From Rhodospirillales bacterium (GTDB lineage: Bacteria > Pseudomonadota > Alphaproteobacteria > Rhodospirillales > Casp-alpha2), in NCBI GenBank assembly GCA_017640505.1, contig JAEPQO010000002.1, positions 248,001 through 312,000 of the forward strand: DNA of 64,000 nt, read 5' to 3'. Of this stretch, positions 1 through 11,025 are shown in pieces. The notes under the pieces are model-generated. The model did no database searches and was not told the origin of the DNA. It saw nothing but the letters and a program-made list of their open reading frames with translations. The stretch's first letter is position 1, and each line of letters opens with the position of its first letter. The translations under genes and the position numbers were made by a program.

Positions 1-189
<189 letters not shown>

Positions 190-304
190 TTACACGTAGA
201 AATCGGAAGTTCCCCGGCGGAGACCGCTCAGGGCGCCTATCTGATACCAACCCCCCGTCCCGTGATCAATCAATCATTCGATGAACTTTTGGCGGAAGCC
301 CGCG

Positions 305-2926
305 CTATTTGCCGGGCGGCGCATCCGCATCAAGTACCCTGCGAACCTCGAGTGCCACGTTGCGATTGCTGTACGGTTTGCGCAGCAACGGATATTTGGC
401 GCCCGCTTTGCGGTTATTGATCGATGTCTTGCCGGTGTAGCCCGAGGTCAACAGCACGCGCAGGTGCGGATGGTGCTTCAGCGCGGTATCCGCCAGTTCA
501 TAGCCGTTCATGCCGGGCATGATGACGTCCGAGAGCAGAAGATCGACCTTCCTGTCGTTTTCCAGAATCTCGAGGGCGGACGCGCCGTCCATCACTGCGG
601 TCGTGGTATAACCGAGGTCGTCGAGAATTGTCTTGGCAACCTCGGCCAAGTCTGGCTCATCGTCGACGATCAGAATGGACTCGGTGCCGCCGCGGACTTC
701 CTGATCCTCTCCTGCGATATAATTGCTGACCTCGGTTGCCAGTTCTGATTGACGGGCAAATGGCAGATATATCTTGATGGTCGTGCCGATATTCGGCTCG
801 GTATAGATCGAGATCGCCCCCTCGGAGCGTTTGACGAAACCGTATACCATCGACATTCCCAGTCCCGTTCCCTTGCCTTCCTTCTTTGTCGTAAAGAACG
901 GATCGAACACGTGGTTCAGCACGTCCTCCGACATGCCGGTCCCATTGTCGGATACGGCGACTTCCAGATAGTCCCCTGTGGGTAGTTGTTGCGCTGTCGG
1001 ATTGGAATGTTCGTCGATCCTCGAGATTTTGGTTTCTATCGTCAGCACACCGCCTTCGGGCATCGCGTCTCGTGCGTTTATGACGAGGTTGATCAGGGCG
1101 TCTTCAAAGTCGCTTCTGTTGATGTTGACCGGCACCAGGACGTTGCCGAGCAGAAGTTCGATTTCCACCCCCGACGTAATCGAGCGCTGAATCAGTTCGC
1201 GTAGGTCTTCGATGACCTGATTGACGTCGATGATTTCAGTCGATTCCGCTTTTTGTCTGGAGAAATTCAGGAGCCGTCCGGTCAACGCCGCCCCGCGTTC
1301 CGCCGCCTTGATCGAGCGTTCGATGCGCTGGAGGTTCTTGTCGTTTGCGTCGAGCTTGCTCTGTACGAGATCTAGGTTGCCGATGATGATGCCAAGAAGG
1401 TTGTTGAAGTCGTGAGCGATGCCGCCGGTCAACTGGCCGATCGCCTCCATCTTCTGCGCCCGCCGAAGTTGCTGTTCGAGCGCCTTTGCGTCGGAAAGAT
1501 CGTTGATGGAACCGACGAAATGCCGTTCGCCGCGCAAGGTCATTTCGCCGACACCCAGGTGCATCGGAAATTCATGCCCGTTCTTGCGCAAGCCTGTGAC
1601 TTCGCGGCCGATGCCGATAACGGCCGGCTTGCCGCCATTTATGTAGTTCCGGATATAGTCGTCATGGCCGCTTCGGTCGGGCTCCGGCATAAGCATCGAC
1701 ACGTTCATGCCGACGACCTCGTCCGCCTTGTAGCCGAAGACCTTTTCGGCATGTGGGTTGAAGGATTCGATCCGGCCCCGTTCGTCGATGACGATGACGG
1801 CCATGGTAATCGACTCGAAAGCGAAGCGCAGGCGTTCCTCGGCCTCCTCGATCCGGCGTTTGTCCTCGACCAGATCGGTAATATCGCGGCCGGTCCCCTG
1901 GTAACCGAGAAACTCTCCCGAATCATCGAACACCGGCAGGCCCGTGACCGACAGGGTACGGACTTCGCCGCTCAGGACTGCCCGATAGGTGAAGTTTTCG
2001 AACGGTCGCCGTGCTTCGAGATCTGCGTGGTGGCGGCGCCATTTCTCGGTGTTTGTGTCTTCGATGGTGATATCAAACCGGGACTGCCCCAGATATCGGT
2101 CCGTGTCTTCCTCCGCGCCTAGGCGTCCTCCCTTGCCCATGGCCTTGAAACGCAGATTGGGCCCGGTCTCCCAGAACCATTCCGTGGCCGTGTCCGAGAA
2201 CCCTTTGAAACGGGACTCGCTCTGCTGTGCACGGATGATGACGGGAACGGTCTGCAGGTACACGAGGTAAACGCCGATGCCGGCCAAGACGACGCCGATG
2301 ATGAGGGTCTTGATCGCAGCGGAAATGAACGGAGCACTGAAATCGTAGCTATGCGCTTCAATGACCAGCGCAAGTTTCCGGGACGGAATTGGGGCATACG
2401 CGGCGATGACACTCTCGCCTTGATGGTCGGTAATCGTTGTGCCGGTGTTGCCTTTGAGGGCCTCCAGAATAGGTCCCCGGAGGCCGTCGTTTCCCAGGAT
2501 GTAGGTCTTCGTGTTCTTTACTGCGGTATCATGGCTGTGCCCGTGGCCAAACACTTCCTGATAGAGAACCGTTACCTTGTCGCCATTGCGGTGCGCGATC
2601 AGGACCGACCCTGACGCACCTGTGCCTTCGAACTTTTCGAATGCCGACCTGGCAATTCTGACGGCAGTCAGTTCCGTTGCCCCATCCTCGGTAAAGGTCT
2701 CTGTCCGGCTTTCGATCGAGACGGCGGTGTCGATCAATGACGCGGCATTCGAAGCGATCGCCAAGAGGCTGTTTTTCTTGTCGTCGAGCCCGACACTGTA
2801 AAGGACGCCGACGGCAATAACGCCGACGGCGATAACCAGGGATGACAATGTAACGCCGAGCATGGCGATGACCGGAAACCGCCGCAGCGCGCGACGGACG
2901 TTGGCATTTTGGTCAATCCTGTCCAC
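305..2926 (-). CDS. Hybrid sensor histidine kinase with two PAS domains and a C-terminal receiver
   Basis: 873-residue membrane histidine kinase. Visible order: TM helix about 18-45, an extracytoplasmic sensor region about 46-200, TM helix about 205-226, two PAS-like modules (about 235-355 and 360-480), HisKA with phosphorylatable His505 in the motif GGIAHDFNN, HATPase with N-box INLVINARDAM (about 613-623) and G-boxes SDNGTGM and GKGTGLGMS, then a receiver with acidic pocket D755/D756, phospho-acceptor Asp800 and Lys850. It starts at a GTG seven bases after the stop of the upstream receiver gene, so the two are surely co-transcribed. The signal is unknown. The histidine-rich sensor stretch GHGHSHD (about 127-133) could bind metal, but that is speculation. 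Confidence 0.88.
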   Translation of the reverse strand: MDRIDQNANVRRALRRFPVIAMLGVTLSSLVIAVGVIAVGVLYSVGLDDKKNSLLAIASNAASLIDTAVSIESRTETFTEDGATELTAVRIARSAFEKFEGTGASGSVLIAHRNGDKVTVLYQEVFGHGHSHDTAVKNTKTYILGNDGLRGPILEALKGNTGTTITDHQGESVIAAYAPIPSRKLALVIEAHSYDFSAPFISAAIKTLIIGVVLAGIGVYLVYLQTVPVIIRAQQSESRFKGFSDTATEWFWETGPNLRFKAMGKGGRLGAEEDTDRYLGQSRFDITIEDTNTEKWRRHHADLEARRPFENFTYRAVLSGEVRTLSVTGLPVFDDSGEFLGYQGTGRDITDLVEDKRRIEEAEERLRFAFESITMAVIVIDERGRIESFNPHAEKVFGYKADEVVGMNVSMLMPEPDRSGHDDYIRNYINGGKPAVIGIGREVTGLRKNGHEFPMHLGVGEMTLRGERHFVGSINDLSDAKALEQQLRRAQKMEAIGQLTGGIAHDFNNLLGIIIGNLDLVQSKLDANDKNLQRIERSIKAAERGAALTGRLLNFSRQKAESTEIIDVNQVIEDLRELIQRSITSGVEIELLLGNVLVPVNINRSDFEDALINLVINARDAMPEGGVLTIETKISRIDEHSNPTAQQLPTGDYLEVAVSDNGTGMSEDVLNHVFDPFFTTKKEGKGTGLGMSMVYGFVKRSEGAISIYTEPNIGTTIKIYLPFARQSELATEVSNYIAGEDQEVRGGTESILIVDDEPDLAEVAKTILDDLGYTTTAVMDGASALEILENDRKVDLLLSDVIMPGMNGYELADTALKHHPHLRVLLTSGYTGKTSINNRKAGAKYPLLRKPYSNRNVALEVRRVLDADAPPGK

Positions 2927-2933
2927 TGGCGGT

Positions 2934-3323
2934 CTAGTCCAGGGATTCCAGAAGCTGTTTGAGCAACGCCTGCAGTTCCGACGCCGTAAACGGCTTGCTC
3001 AGGCTGCCGAGAACAACGGCATTCTGATCGTTTGCAAGAGACTCTAGAAGTTCAAGGTACATCTTCTGGTATCCGCTCATGGCGATGATCGGGGCGGCAC
3101 AGTCATGATTGGCCAGCTCCCGCACCAATTCAATGCCGTCCATGTCGGGCATTACGATGTCGAGGACGATTCCCACTGGACTGACGGACTGGAAAAGCTC
3201 AAGGCAACCCAGTCCATTCTCCGCACTGGCGCACGAGAACCCCATGTCTTCGGCAACGTCGCTGACGAACGCAACCATATCCGGTTCGTCGTCGACGATG
3301 AGCAGACAGGGTTTTGCGACCAT
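2934..3323 (-). CDS. Single-domain response regulator (receiver only)
   Basis: 129-residue stand-alone CheY-like receiver. The acidic pocket is D11/D12, the phospho-acceptor is Asp55 in VLDIVMPD, and the conserved Lys is Lys110 in SKPF. There is no output domain. I chose the ATG at 3323 because AGAGGT sits just upstream; the frame stays open for 41 more codons, but that extension is A+T-rich and lies before the domain. It is the first gene of a two-gene unit with the hybrid kinase downstream. It probably relays phosphate between the kinase and another partner or acts on a protein target. The partner is not evident here. Confidence 0.82.
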   Translation of the reverse strand: MVAKPCLLIVDDEPDMVAFVSDVAEDMGFSCASAENGLGCLELFQSVSPVGIVLDIVMPDMDGIELVRELANHDCAAPIIAMSGYQKMYLELLESLANDQNAVVLGSLSKPFTASELQALLKQLLESLD

Positions 3324-3504
3324 GCTACCTCTGATTGTTTTCCATACAGGGCCGTCGAAATTTCTTAGCAGTTTAGTAGAGAATTGTGCACCAAAACCAA
3401 GCTCGCTAAAGTTATTCCACGCTGCCAGCCAAGGATTGCAAGGCATAGAACCCCGACTTCCTAGCCGGTTACTGCGAGTCTAAGTGGAAATCGCCTTGAA
3501 ATCG

Positions 3505-3529
3505 AATGAAAAATAGGTCCAATGACCTA
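3505..3529 (-). terminator. Rho-independent terminator after kdsA
   Basis: Stem TAGGTC/GACCTA (3514-3519 with 3524-3529), four-base loop, followed on the minus strand by ATTTTTC. It lies about 43 bases past the kdsA stop. A further GGAAT-TAGGTC copy next to it allows an alternative pairing. Confidence 0.6.
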
Positions 3530-3571
3530 GGAATTAGGTCGGATTTTTCGACTATTCGCCGGTCTGGCTAT

Positions 3572-4435
3572 TCACCCACCGGTTGCAAGGGATTCCGGTG
3601 CGGGCTGCGACTTTGCGAGATTGTCGAACGCCATCAAGTCCTTGATGACGTTTTCTAGGTTAGCGACCGGGATCATGTTCGGCCCATCAGACGGCGCGTT
3701 GTCCGGATCCTGATGGGTTTCCATGAATACGGCCGCGATGCCGAGCGATACGGCGGCACGCGCCAGCACCGGCGCGAATTCCCGCTGGCCGCCCGAGGAT
3801 CCGCCCTGCCCGCCCGGCTGCTGCACGGAATGGGTCGCGTCGAACACGATCGGGCAGCCGGTCTCGGCCTTCATCGTCGGCAGGCCGCGGAAATCGGTCA
3901 CGAGCGTGTTGTAGCCGAAGCTGGCACCGCGTTCCGTGACGGTCACCTGGTCGTTGCCGGTGGAGAGCACCTTATCGACGACGTTCTTCATGTCCCACGG
4001 CGCCAGGAACTGGCCTTTCTTGATATTGATCGGCTTGTTTGTATTGCCGGCGGCCAGCAAAAGGTCCGTCTGGCGGCACAGGAACGCCGGAATCTGAAGG
4101 ATCGAGACCGCTTCCGCGACCACGGCGCAATGCGCCGGTTCGTGCACGTCGGTGAGTACCGGCAGCCCGGTCACCTCGGTGACTTCCTTGAAGATCGGCA
4201 GCGCATCCTCGAGCCCGATGCCGCGCTTGCCCTTGAGGCTGGTGCGGTTGGCCTTGTCGTAGGACGTCTTGTAGATGATGCCGATGCCGAGTTTATCGGC
4301 CAGTTCCTTGAGCCTGCATGCCATTTCCAGTGTGTGTTCGCGGGTTTCCAGTTGGCACGGCCCGGCGATGATGCCGAGCGGTTTCTGGTTCGAGAGGCTG
4401 ACGGGCCCGACGTCGACGGTGCGTTGTTCAGTCAT
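3572..4435 (-). CDS. kdsA: 3-deoxy-8-phosphooctulonate (Kdo-8-P) synthase, metal-type
   Basis: 287 residues. Condenses phosphoenolpyruvate with arabinose 5-phosphate to give Kdo 8-phosphate, the precursor of the Kdo residues on lipid A. Family motifs seen include IAGPCQLE near residues 23-30, KTSYDKANR and FDATHSVQQPGG. Cys27 stands where the E. coli enzyme has Asn, the mark of the metal-dependent class (as in Aquifex). It sits downstream of pyrG, a common arrangement, and is followed by a terminator. Upstream of the ATG I see no strong ribosome binding site. Confidence 0.96.
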   Translation of the reverse strand: MTEQRTVDVGPVSLSNQKPLGIIAGPCQLETREHTLEMACRLKELADKLGIGIIYKTSYDKANRTSLKGKRGIGLEDALPIFKEVTEVTGLPVLTDVHEPAHCAVVAEAVSILQIPAFLCRQTDLLLAAGNTNKPINIKKGQFLAPWDMKNVVDKVLSTGNDQVTVTERGASFGYNTLVTDFRGLPTMKAETGCPIVFDATHSVQQPGGQGGSSGGQREFAPVLARAAVSLGIAAVFMETHQDPDNAPSDGPNMIPVANLENVIKDLMAFDNLAKSQPAPESLATGG

Positions 4436-4483
4436 GGCAATCAGATAGCCCCTAACGGCCGCTGATAAAAGGGTTTTGACCGT

Positions 4484-6197
<1,714 letters not shown>

Positions 6198-6218
6198 GTG
6201 TGAGGCTTTGATTTTTCA

Positions 6219-6563
6219 TTAGTTTTGAGGTGTCGGGGTCGTCGGCTGCGGCACTGTCGGCGTCGTCGACGGTGCGCTCGGGGTGGAGGACTGGGCCGGT
6301 GCCTGGTCGAGAATCGAACCCGATTCGCGGCCCTGGCTCGCCATGATCGCCAGAATGATGCTGGTGGCGATGAAACACGTCGCCAGAATCGCCGTGGTCC
6401 GGGTCAGCACGTCCGCTGCCGCGCGGCCGGTCATGAAGCCACCGCCGCCGCCTCCGCCGCTGCCGCCCATACCGAGCGCGCCGCCTTCGGAGCGTTGCAT
6501 CAGGATCACCCCGACAAGGGCGATCGCAAGCAACAGATGAATGACGAGAACAACCGTTTCCAT
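6219..6563 (-). CDS. secG: Preprotein translocase subunit SecG
   Basis: 114 residues. Small accessory subunit of the SecYEG channel. Two hydrophobic helices (about 4-20 and 55-75) flank a cytoplasmic loop with the family segment LMQRSEGGALGMGG followed by a glycine run. The Pro/Thr/Ser-rich C-terminal tail (from about residue 88) is low-complexity and typical of alphaproteobacterial SecG. An AGGAG lies about 11 bases before the ATG. It sits between tpiA and pyrG, the classic neighbourhood. Confidence 0.95.
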   Translation of the reverse strand: METVVLVIHLLLAIALVGVILMQRSEGGALGMGGSGGGGGGGFMTGRAAADVLTRTTAILATCFIATSIILAIMASQGRESGSILDQAPAQSSTPSAPSTTPTVPQPTTPTPQN

Positions 6564-6654
6564 AGCGTGTTCGTCTCCTGACCTCTGAACGGGCCGTGTT
6601 CTAACGACTTCGGGGGCGTTTGGCCAGCCCGGAATTCATTTGCCAGAGATAGTC

Positions 6655-7407
6655 TTATGGCGCCGCATCGGCAATGGCCGTGAAGTCCTCGGCCTTGAGG
6701 CTGGCGCCACCAATCAGGCCGCCGTCCACGTCCGCTAGGGCCAGCAGTTCCTGGGCGTTCGAGGGCTTCATCGAGCCGCCATATAAAAGACGTACGCCAT
6801 TGGCGGTCGCATCGCCGAAACGGGACGCAAGACCGGCGCGGATCGCGGCATGGACTTCCTGTACCTCGTCAGATGTCGGCGTGCGGCCTGTGCCAATGGC
6901 CCAGACGGGTTCATAGGCGACGACCAGGTTTTCCGCCGTGGCGCCTTCCGGCACCGAATTGGCGACCTGCGATCCGACGATATCCAGGGTTTTGCCGGCG
7001 TCGCGTTCAGCCTCCGTTTCGCCGACGCAGACAATGGCGGTCAGGCCTGCGCGAAGGGCCGCCTCGGCCTTGGCGCAGACATCGGCGTCGGTCTCACCGT
7101 GATCGGCACGGCGTTCCGAGTGTCCGACGATGACGTAGCTGCAGCCGAGATCGGCCAACATTTCCGCCGCCACGTCGCCGGTGTGTGCGCCGGATGCATT
7201 GGCATGGCACGTCTGTGCGCCCAGTTTGATGTCGCTCTCGGAAATCAGGGCGCCGACCGGTCCCAGGTAAGGGAACGGCGGGCAAACCAGCATTTCGACC
7301 CCGTCCTTGCCCGGCCAGGCGACCAGCCCGTCGATCAGGGTTACCGCCATTTCGCCGCTGGCGTTCATTTTCCAGTTGCCGGCGATCAGGGTCGTGCGTT
7401 CAGCCAT
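6655..7407 (-). CDS. tpiA: Triosephosphate isomerase
   Basis: 250 residues. Interconverts dihydroxyacetone phosphate and glyceraldehyde 3-phosphate. Active-site residues are visible: Asn11/Lys13 in AGNWKMN, His96 in VIVGHSERR and Glu166 in [11 protein letters not shown]. The frame is open 15 codons further upstream, but the ATG at 7407 has AAGGA about 11 bases ahead and matches the family N-terminus. It is divergent from ppiD across a 183-base spacer that must hold both promoters; I could not place them with confidence. Confidence 0.97.
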   Translation of the reverse strand: MAERTTLIAGNWKMNASGEMAVTLIDGLVAWPGKDGVEMLVCPPFPYLGPVGALISESDIKLGAQTCHANASGAHTGDVAAEMLADLGCSYVIVGHSERRADHGETDADVCAKAEAALRAGLTAIVCVGETEAERDAGKTLDIVGSQVANSVPEGATAENLVVAYEPVWAIGTGRTPTSDEVQEVHAAIRAGLASRFGDATANGVRLLYGGSMKPSNAQELLALADVDGGLIGGASLKAEDFTAIADAAP

Positions 7408-7590
7408 GTCCGTGTTTCCTTCGAATGATGAATTGCGACCGCTAAATACCACGCGAAATCGGGGCCTTCAATTCGCCAACGCGGTATTGCCGCCCCCTTC
7501 CCCGTTCCCTAATATGCCGCCGCTTGTGGGTTGCTGTGACCTTGTGCACGCGGTCCCGGGCAAGAAACGGAAAACACTGGGAATTTTGAC

Positions 7591-9498
7591 ATGCTCCAAG
7601 CGATCCGAAGCAAAACGGCGTCCCTCGTCGTCAAGATACTGGCCGGCCTCCTGATCATCAGCTTCGCGGCCTGGGGCATCGAGGACTTCATCGGCACCAA
7701 AGCGTCCGAGTTGACCGTGGCGTCCGTCGGCGACGCGGATATCGATCCGGTCGAATTCGATTACGAACTCAGCCGCGAGACGCAGCGTCTGCGCCAGGTC
7801 TTTGGCGGGCAGCTGACCGAGGAGCAGATCAATAACCTGGGGATCGGCAACGCCGTCCTGCAGCGCATGATCAACGACGCCGCATTGGCGCAAAAAGCGT
7901 CTGAATTGGGATTGCTGGTCTCCGACGATCAGGTGACCAAGGCCATACATAGCGATGAGACGTTCAAGGGTTTCGACGGGAACTTCAGCCGCCAGCGTTT
8001 TAACGAGGTGATGCGCGCCAACGGTTTTCCGGAAAGTGTTTATATCGAGCGGGTCCGTGGCGACATCGCGCTGCGCCAGATGCTGGGTGCCGTCGATAAT
8101 GCCCCTGCCGCGCCGAAAAAACTGACGGAAATGCTGCGTGCCTTCCGGTTTGAAAAACGGACCGCCGACACGCTGCTGATCAAGGCCGAAGACCAGCCCG
8201 ATCCCGGCGAGCCGACCGAAGAACAGATAAAGAAGGTCTATGACGATCAGGCGCAGCGTTTCACGGCGCCGGAATATCGCAAGATCACCTTTGTGCATTT
8301 GGACCCGGCGCTGTTGATGGACGGTGTCCAGGTGACCGAGGAAGACCTGCAGGCGGCCTATGACGCCAACGCACAGAATTACATCAAGGCCGAACAGCGC
8401 GACGTGCAGATGATCGTGCTGACCGACGAGGAAAGGGCCAAGGAAGCCGCCAGGATGCTGGCCGAGGGTCAGGACTTCATGGACGTCGCGACCGGATTTG
8501 CAGAAATGGAAGAAGCGGCCGTCAATCTTGGTGCCGTTACCCGGGAAGGCCTTCTGCCCGATCTCGCCGAGGCCGTGTTCGCCGTCGATAAAGGGGCCAT
8601 TGCCGGGCCGATCAAATCGCCGCTCGGCTGGCATATTCTGAAAGCCGTTGACGTGGATCCCGGGTTTACCAAGCCGCTCGAGGAAGTTCGCGACGAGGTC
8701 ACGCAGATCGTGAAACGCGAGCGTGCGGTGGATGCGCTCTACGACCTCTCGGCGCGCTTCGAAGATCAGATTGGCGGCGGTGCGACGCTTGAGGAAGCCG
8801 GAAGACGTGTGGGCGCCGATGCGGTCACCATCGATGCCGTTGACCGTGACGGCATGACGCCGGATGGCGCAAAGGCCGCAGGCCTTCCCGACCTTGCCAG
8901 CCTTCTGCCGGTAGCGTTTGCCGCCGACGAAGGGATCGAGAGCGAACTGACGGAAGCCGGTGACAAGGGCTTCTTCATGCTGCGTGTCGACAAGGTCATT
9001 GCGCCGGCGCTGCGCCCGCTGGACCAGGTGCGCAACGACGTGATTGCCGCCTGGAAAGATGTCGAACGCACCAAGGCTGCCGAGCAGCAGGCCAAGGAAA
9101 TGGCTCAGTTGATCGACGGCGGGACGCAGTTCTCGACGTTGGCGGAAACCGTGCCGGCTTCGATCGAAAGTGTGGGGCCGATTTCGCGGAATGACCGCGA
9201 CAAGGCGTCCGTATCGGTCATCGCCGAAATGTTCGAACTCGACGCCGGCAAGGCCGGCATTGCGCGTATCGGCAACGACTTCAAAGTCGTTCATGTCCGT
9301 GACGTGACCGGACCGGCCGCCGGCGAAGCCGGCAAGACGGCGGCGGAACTGGATGATCTGCTTGATCAGGACGTTGGCCGCGATCTGTCGGCGCAGTTGA
9401 TCGAAGCCATGCGCAGCGAACTTGGCGTTTCCGTCAACCAGCGCGTCTATAATGCCGTGATCGCGCCGGGCCGTTTCGATCCGCGCCAACCGCTCTGA
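7591..9498 (+). CDS. ppiD: Membrane-anchored periplasmic SurA/PpiD-type peptidyl-prolyl isomerase
   Basis: 635 residues. A short cytoplasmic start and one TM helix (about 12-31) are followed by a SurA_N-like chaperone region and a parvulin-type domain around residues 265-355, ending near SPLGWHILKAVDV. The topology is that of PpiD, which helps proteins leaving the Sec channel fold in the periplasm. Nearby secG fits this. The parvulin domain looks divergent, so isomerase activity is uncertain. It starts the plus-strand unit with trpE 15 bases downstream. Confidence 0.88.
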   Translation: MLQAIRSKTASLVVKILAGLLIISFAAWGIEDFIGTKASELTVASVGDADIDPVEFDYELSRETQRLRQVFGGQLTEEQINNLGIGNAVLQRMINDAALAQKASELGLLVSDDQVTKAIHSDETFKGFDGNFSRQRFNEVMRANGFPESVYIERVRGDIALRQMLGAVDNAPAAPKKLTEMLRAFRFEKRTADTLLIKAEDQPDPGEPTEEQIKKVYDDQAQRFTAPEYRKITFVHLDPALLMDGVQVTEEDLQAAYDANAQNYIKAEQRDVQMIVLTDEERAKEAARMLAEGQDFMDVATGFAEMEEAAVNLGAVTREGLLPDLAEAVFAVDKGAIAGPIKSPLGWHILKAVDVDPGFTKPLEEVRDEVTQIVKRERAVDALYDLSARFEDQIGGGATLEEAGRRVGADAVTIDAVDRDGMTPDGAKAAGLPDLASLLPVAFAADEGIESELTEAGDKGFFMLRVDKVIAPALRPLDQVRNDVIAAWKDVERTKAAEQQAKEMAQLIDGGTQFSTLAETVPASIESVGPISRNDRDKASVSVIAEMFELDAGKAGIARIGNDFKVVHVRDVTGPAAGEAGKTAAELDDLLDQDVGRDLSAQLIEAMRSELGVSVNQRVYNAVIAPGRFDPRQPL

Positions 9499-9513
9499 CG
9501 CCGGAGCGAATTC

Positions 9514-11025
9514 ATGAACGTTCAACCCGACGTCGACGCCTTTCGGAAGCTATACGAGAGCGGCAAGACCCAGGTGCTGTGGAGCGAGATCGTTGCTGAT
9601 CTCGAGACGCCGGTGTCGGCCATGCTCAAGCTTGCGGCCGACCGCCCCAACAGCTTCCTTCTGGAATCCGTCGAGGGCGGCGCGACCCGCGGACGTTATT
9701 CGATTATCGGTTTCGACCCGGACCTGATCTGGCGCTGTTTTCCGGGCGGTGCGGAAATCAACCGCAGTGCCCTGCGCGATCCGGAGACATTTGTCCCTTG
9801 TCCGGTCTCGGAACGCGATGGCGCGCTGGCTTCGCTGCGCGCGCTTGTCAACGAATGCCGGTTCGAGGTGCCGGAGAACCTGCCGCCGATGGCGTCCGGC
9901 CTTGTCGGTTACATGGCCTACGACATGGTGCGGCTCGCCGAGCGCCTGCCGGATGACAATCCCGATACCATCGGCGTGCCGGATAGTATTTTCCTTCGCC
10001 CGACGGTGATGGCGATCTTTGACTCGCTGAAGGACTCGGTGTTCATCATCACGCCGGTTTGGCCGGCAGACGGCGTCGATGCGGAGAGCGCGCGGGCCGA
10101 TGCCGAAAAGCGCATCGCCGCGACGGTCGACGGCCTTTCGAAGGACGCCTCGCTGCCGCGTGCGGACAACGACCGGCCGATCACGGAACTGACGCCAAAG
10201 TCCAACATGAGCCGCGAAGAGTTCCATCAGGCGGTGCGCACCTGCGTCGATTACATCCACGCCGGCGATGCGTTCCAGATCGTACCGTCGCAACGTTTCA
10301 GCGTGCCGTTCGAAATGCCGCCGTTCGCGTTTTACCGTTCGCTGCGCCGTCTTAACCCGTCACCGTACCTGTTCTTCCTGGACTTCGGTGCGTTTCAGGT
10401 CGTCGGCTCCAGCCCGGAAATCCTGGTTCGCGTCCGTGACGGACGGATTACGCTCCGGCCGCTGGCCGGTACGCGCAAGCGCGGCGCCACACCGGAAGAG
10501 GACGCGGCGCTGGCCGAGGATCTGCTCAGCGATCCGAAGGAACTGGCGGAACACCTGATGCTGCTGGACCTCGGCCGCAACGATGTCGGGCGCGTGGCGA
10601 AAATCGGTACCGTCAAGCCGACGGAACAATTCACGATTGAATACTATTCGCACGTCATGCACATCTCGTCGAACGTCGAGGGCGATCTGGCGGATGGCAA
10701 GGACGCGCTGGATGCCCTGTTCGCGGGGTTCCCGGCGGGGACTGTTTCGGGTGCGCCGAAAATCCGCGCCATGGAAATCATCGACGAGGTCGAACCGACC
10801 CGGCGCGGCGTCTATTCCGGCTGTATCGGCTATTTTGGTGCCAATGGCGATATGGATTCGGCGATCGCGCTCAGGACCGGGGTCATCAAGGACGGTACGC
10901 TTTACGTGCAGGCCGGCGGCGGCGTTGTCGCCGACAGCGATCCCGAGTTCGAATATCAGGAGTCGGTCAACAAGTCGCGCGCGCTGATCCGCGCCGCCGA
11001 GGACGCGGTCAAATTTGCGGGCTGA
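9514..11025 (+). CDS. trpE: Anthranilate synthase component I
   Basis: 503 residues, full length. Converts chorismate to anthranilate using ammonia from TrpG; first step of tryptophan synthesis. N-terminal domain contains LLESVEGGATRGRYS, the tryptophan-feedback segment; the C-terminal chorismate-binding domain holds DAFQIVPSQRF, AGTRKRG, LLDLGRNDVGRV and GTVSGAPKIRAMEI. GGAGCG precedes the ATG. It is close behind ppiD with no leader peptide or attenuator. The stop codon directly abuts the stop of the convergent deacetylase gene. Its partner trpG lies 2 kb downstream. Confidence 0.97.
   Translation: MNVQPDVDAFRKLYESGKTQVLWSEIVADLETPVSAMLKLAADRPNSFLLESVEGGATRGRYSIIGFDPDLIWRCFPGGAEINRSALRDPETFVPCPVSERDGALASLRALVNECRFEVPENLPPMASGLVGYMAYDMVRLAERLPDDNPDTIGVPDSIFLRPTVMAIFDSLKDSVFIITPVWPADGVDAESARADAEKRIAATVDGLSKDASLPRADNDRPITELTPKSNMSREEFHQAVRTCVDYIHAGDAFQIVPSQRFSVPFEMPPFAFYRSLRRLNPSPYLFFLDFGAFQVVGSSPEILVRVRDGRITLRPLAGTRKRGATPEEDAALAEDLLSDPKELAEHLMLLDLGRNDVGRVAKIGTVKPTEQFTIEYYSHVMHISSNVEGDLADGKDALDALFAGFPAGTVSGAPKIRAMEIIDEVEPTRRGVYSGCIGYFGANGDMDSAIALRTGVIKDGTLYVQAGGGVVADSDPEFEYQESVNKSRALIRAAEDAVKFAG

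Noticed and set aside
3324-3446. 41-codon N-terminal extension of the lone receiver next to the hybrid kinase
   Set aside because: A+T-rich, lies before the domain, while a good ribosome site (AGAGGT) precedes the ATG at 3323.
9499-9513. Tryptophan attenuator or leader peptide before trpE
   Set aside because: Only 15 bases separate ppiD and trpE; no room for a leader peptide.
7468-9525. Minus-strand open frame of about 685 codons opposite ppiD
   Set aside because: Shadow of ppiD; no ribosome site and no recognisable domain.
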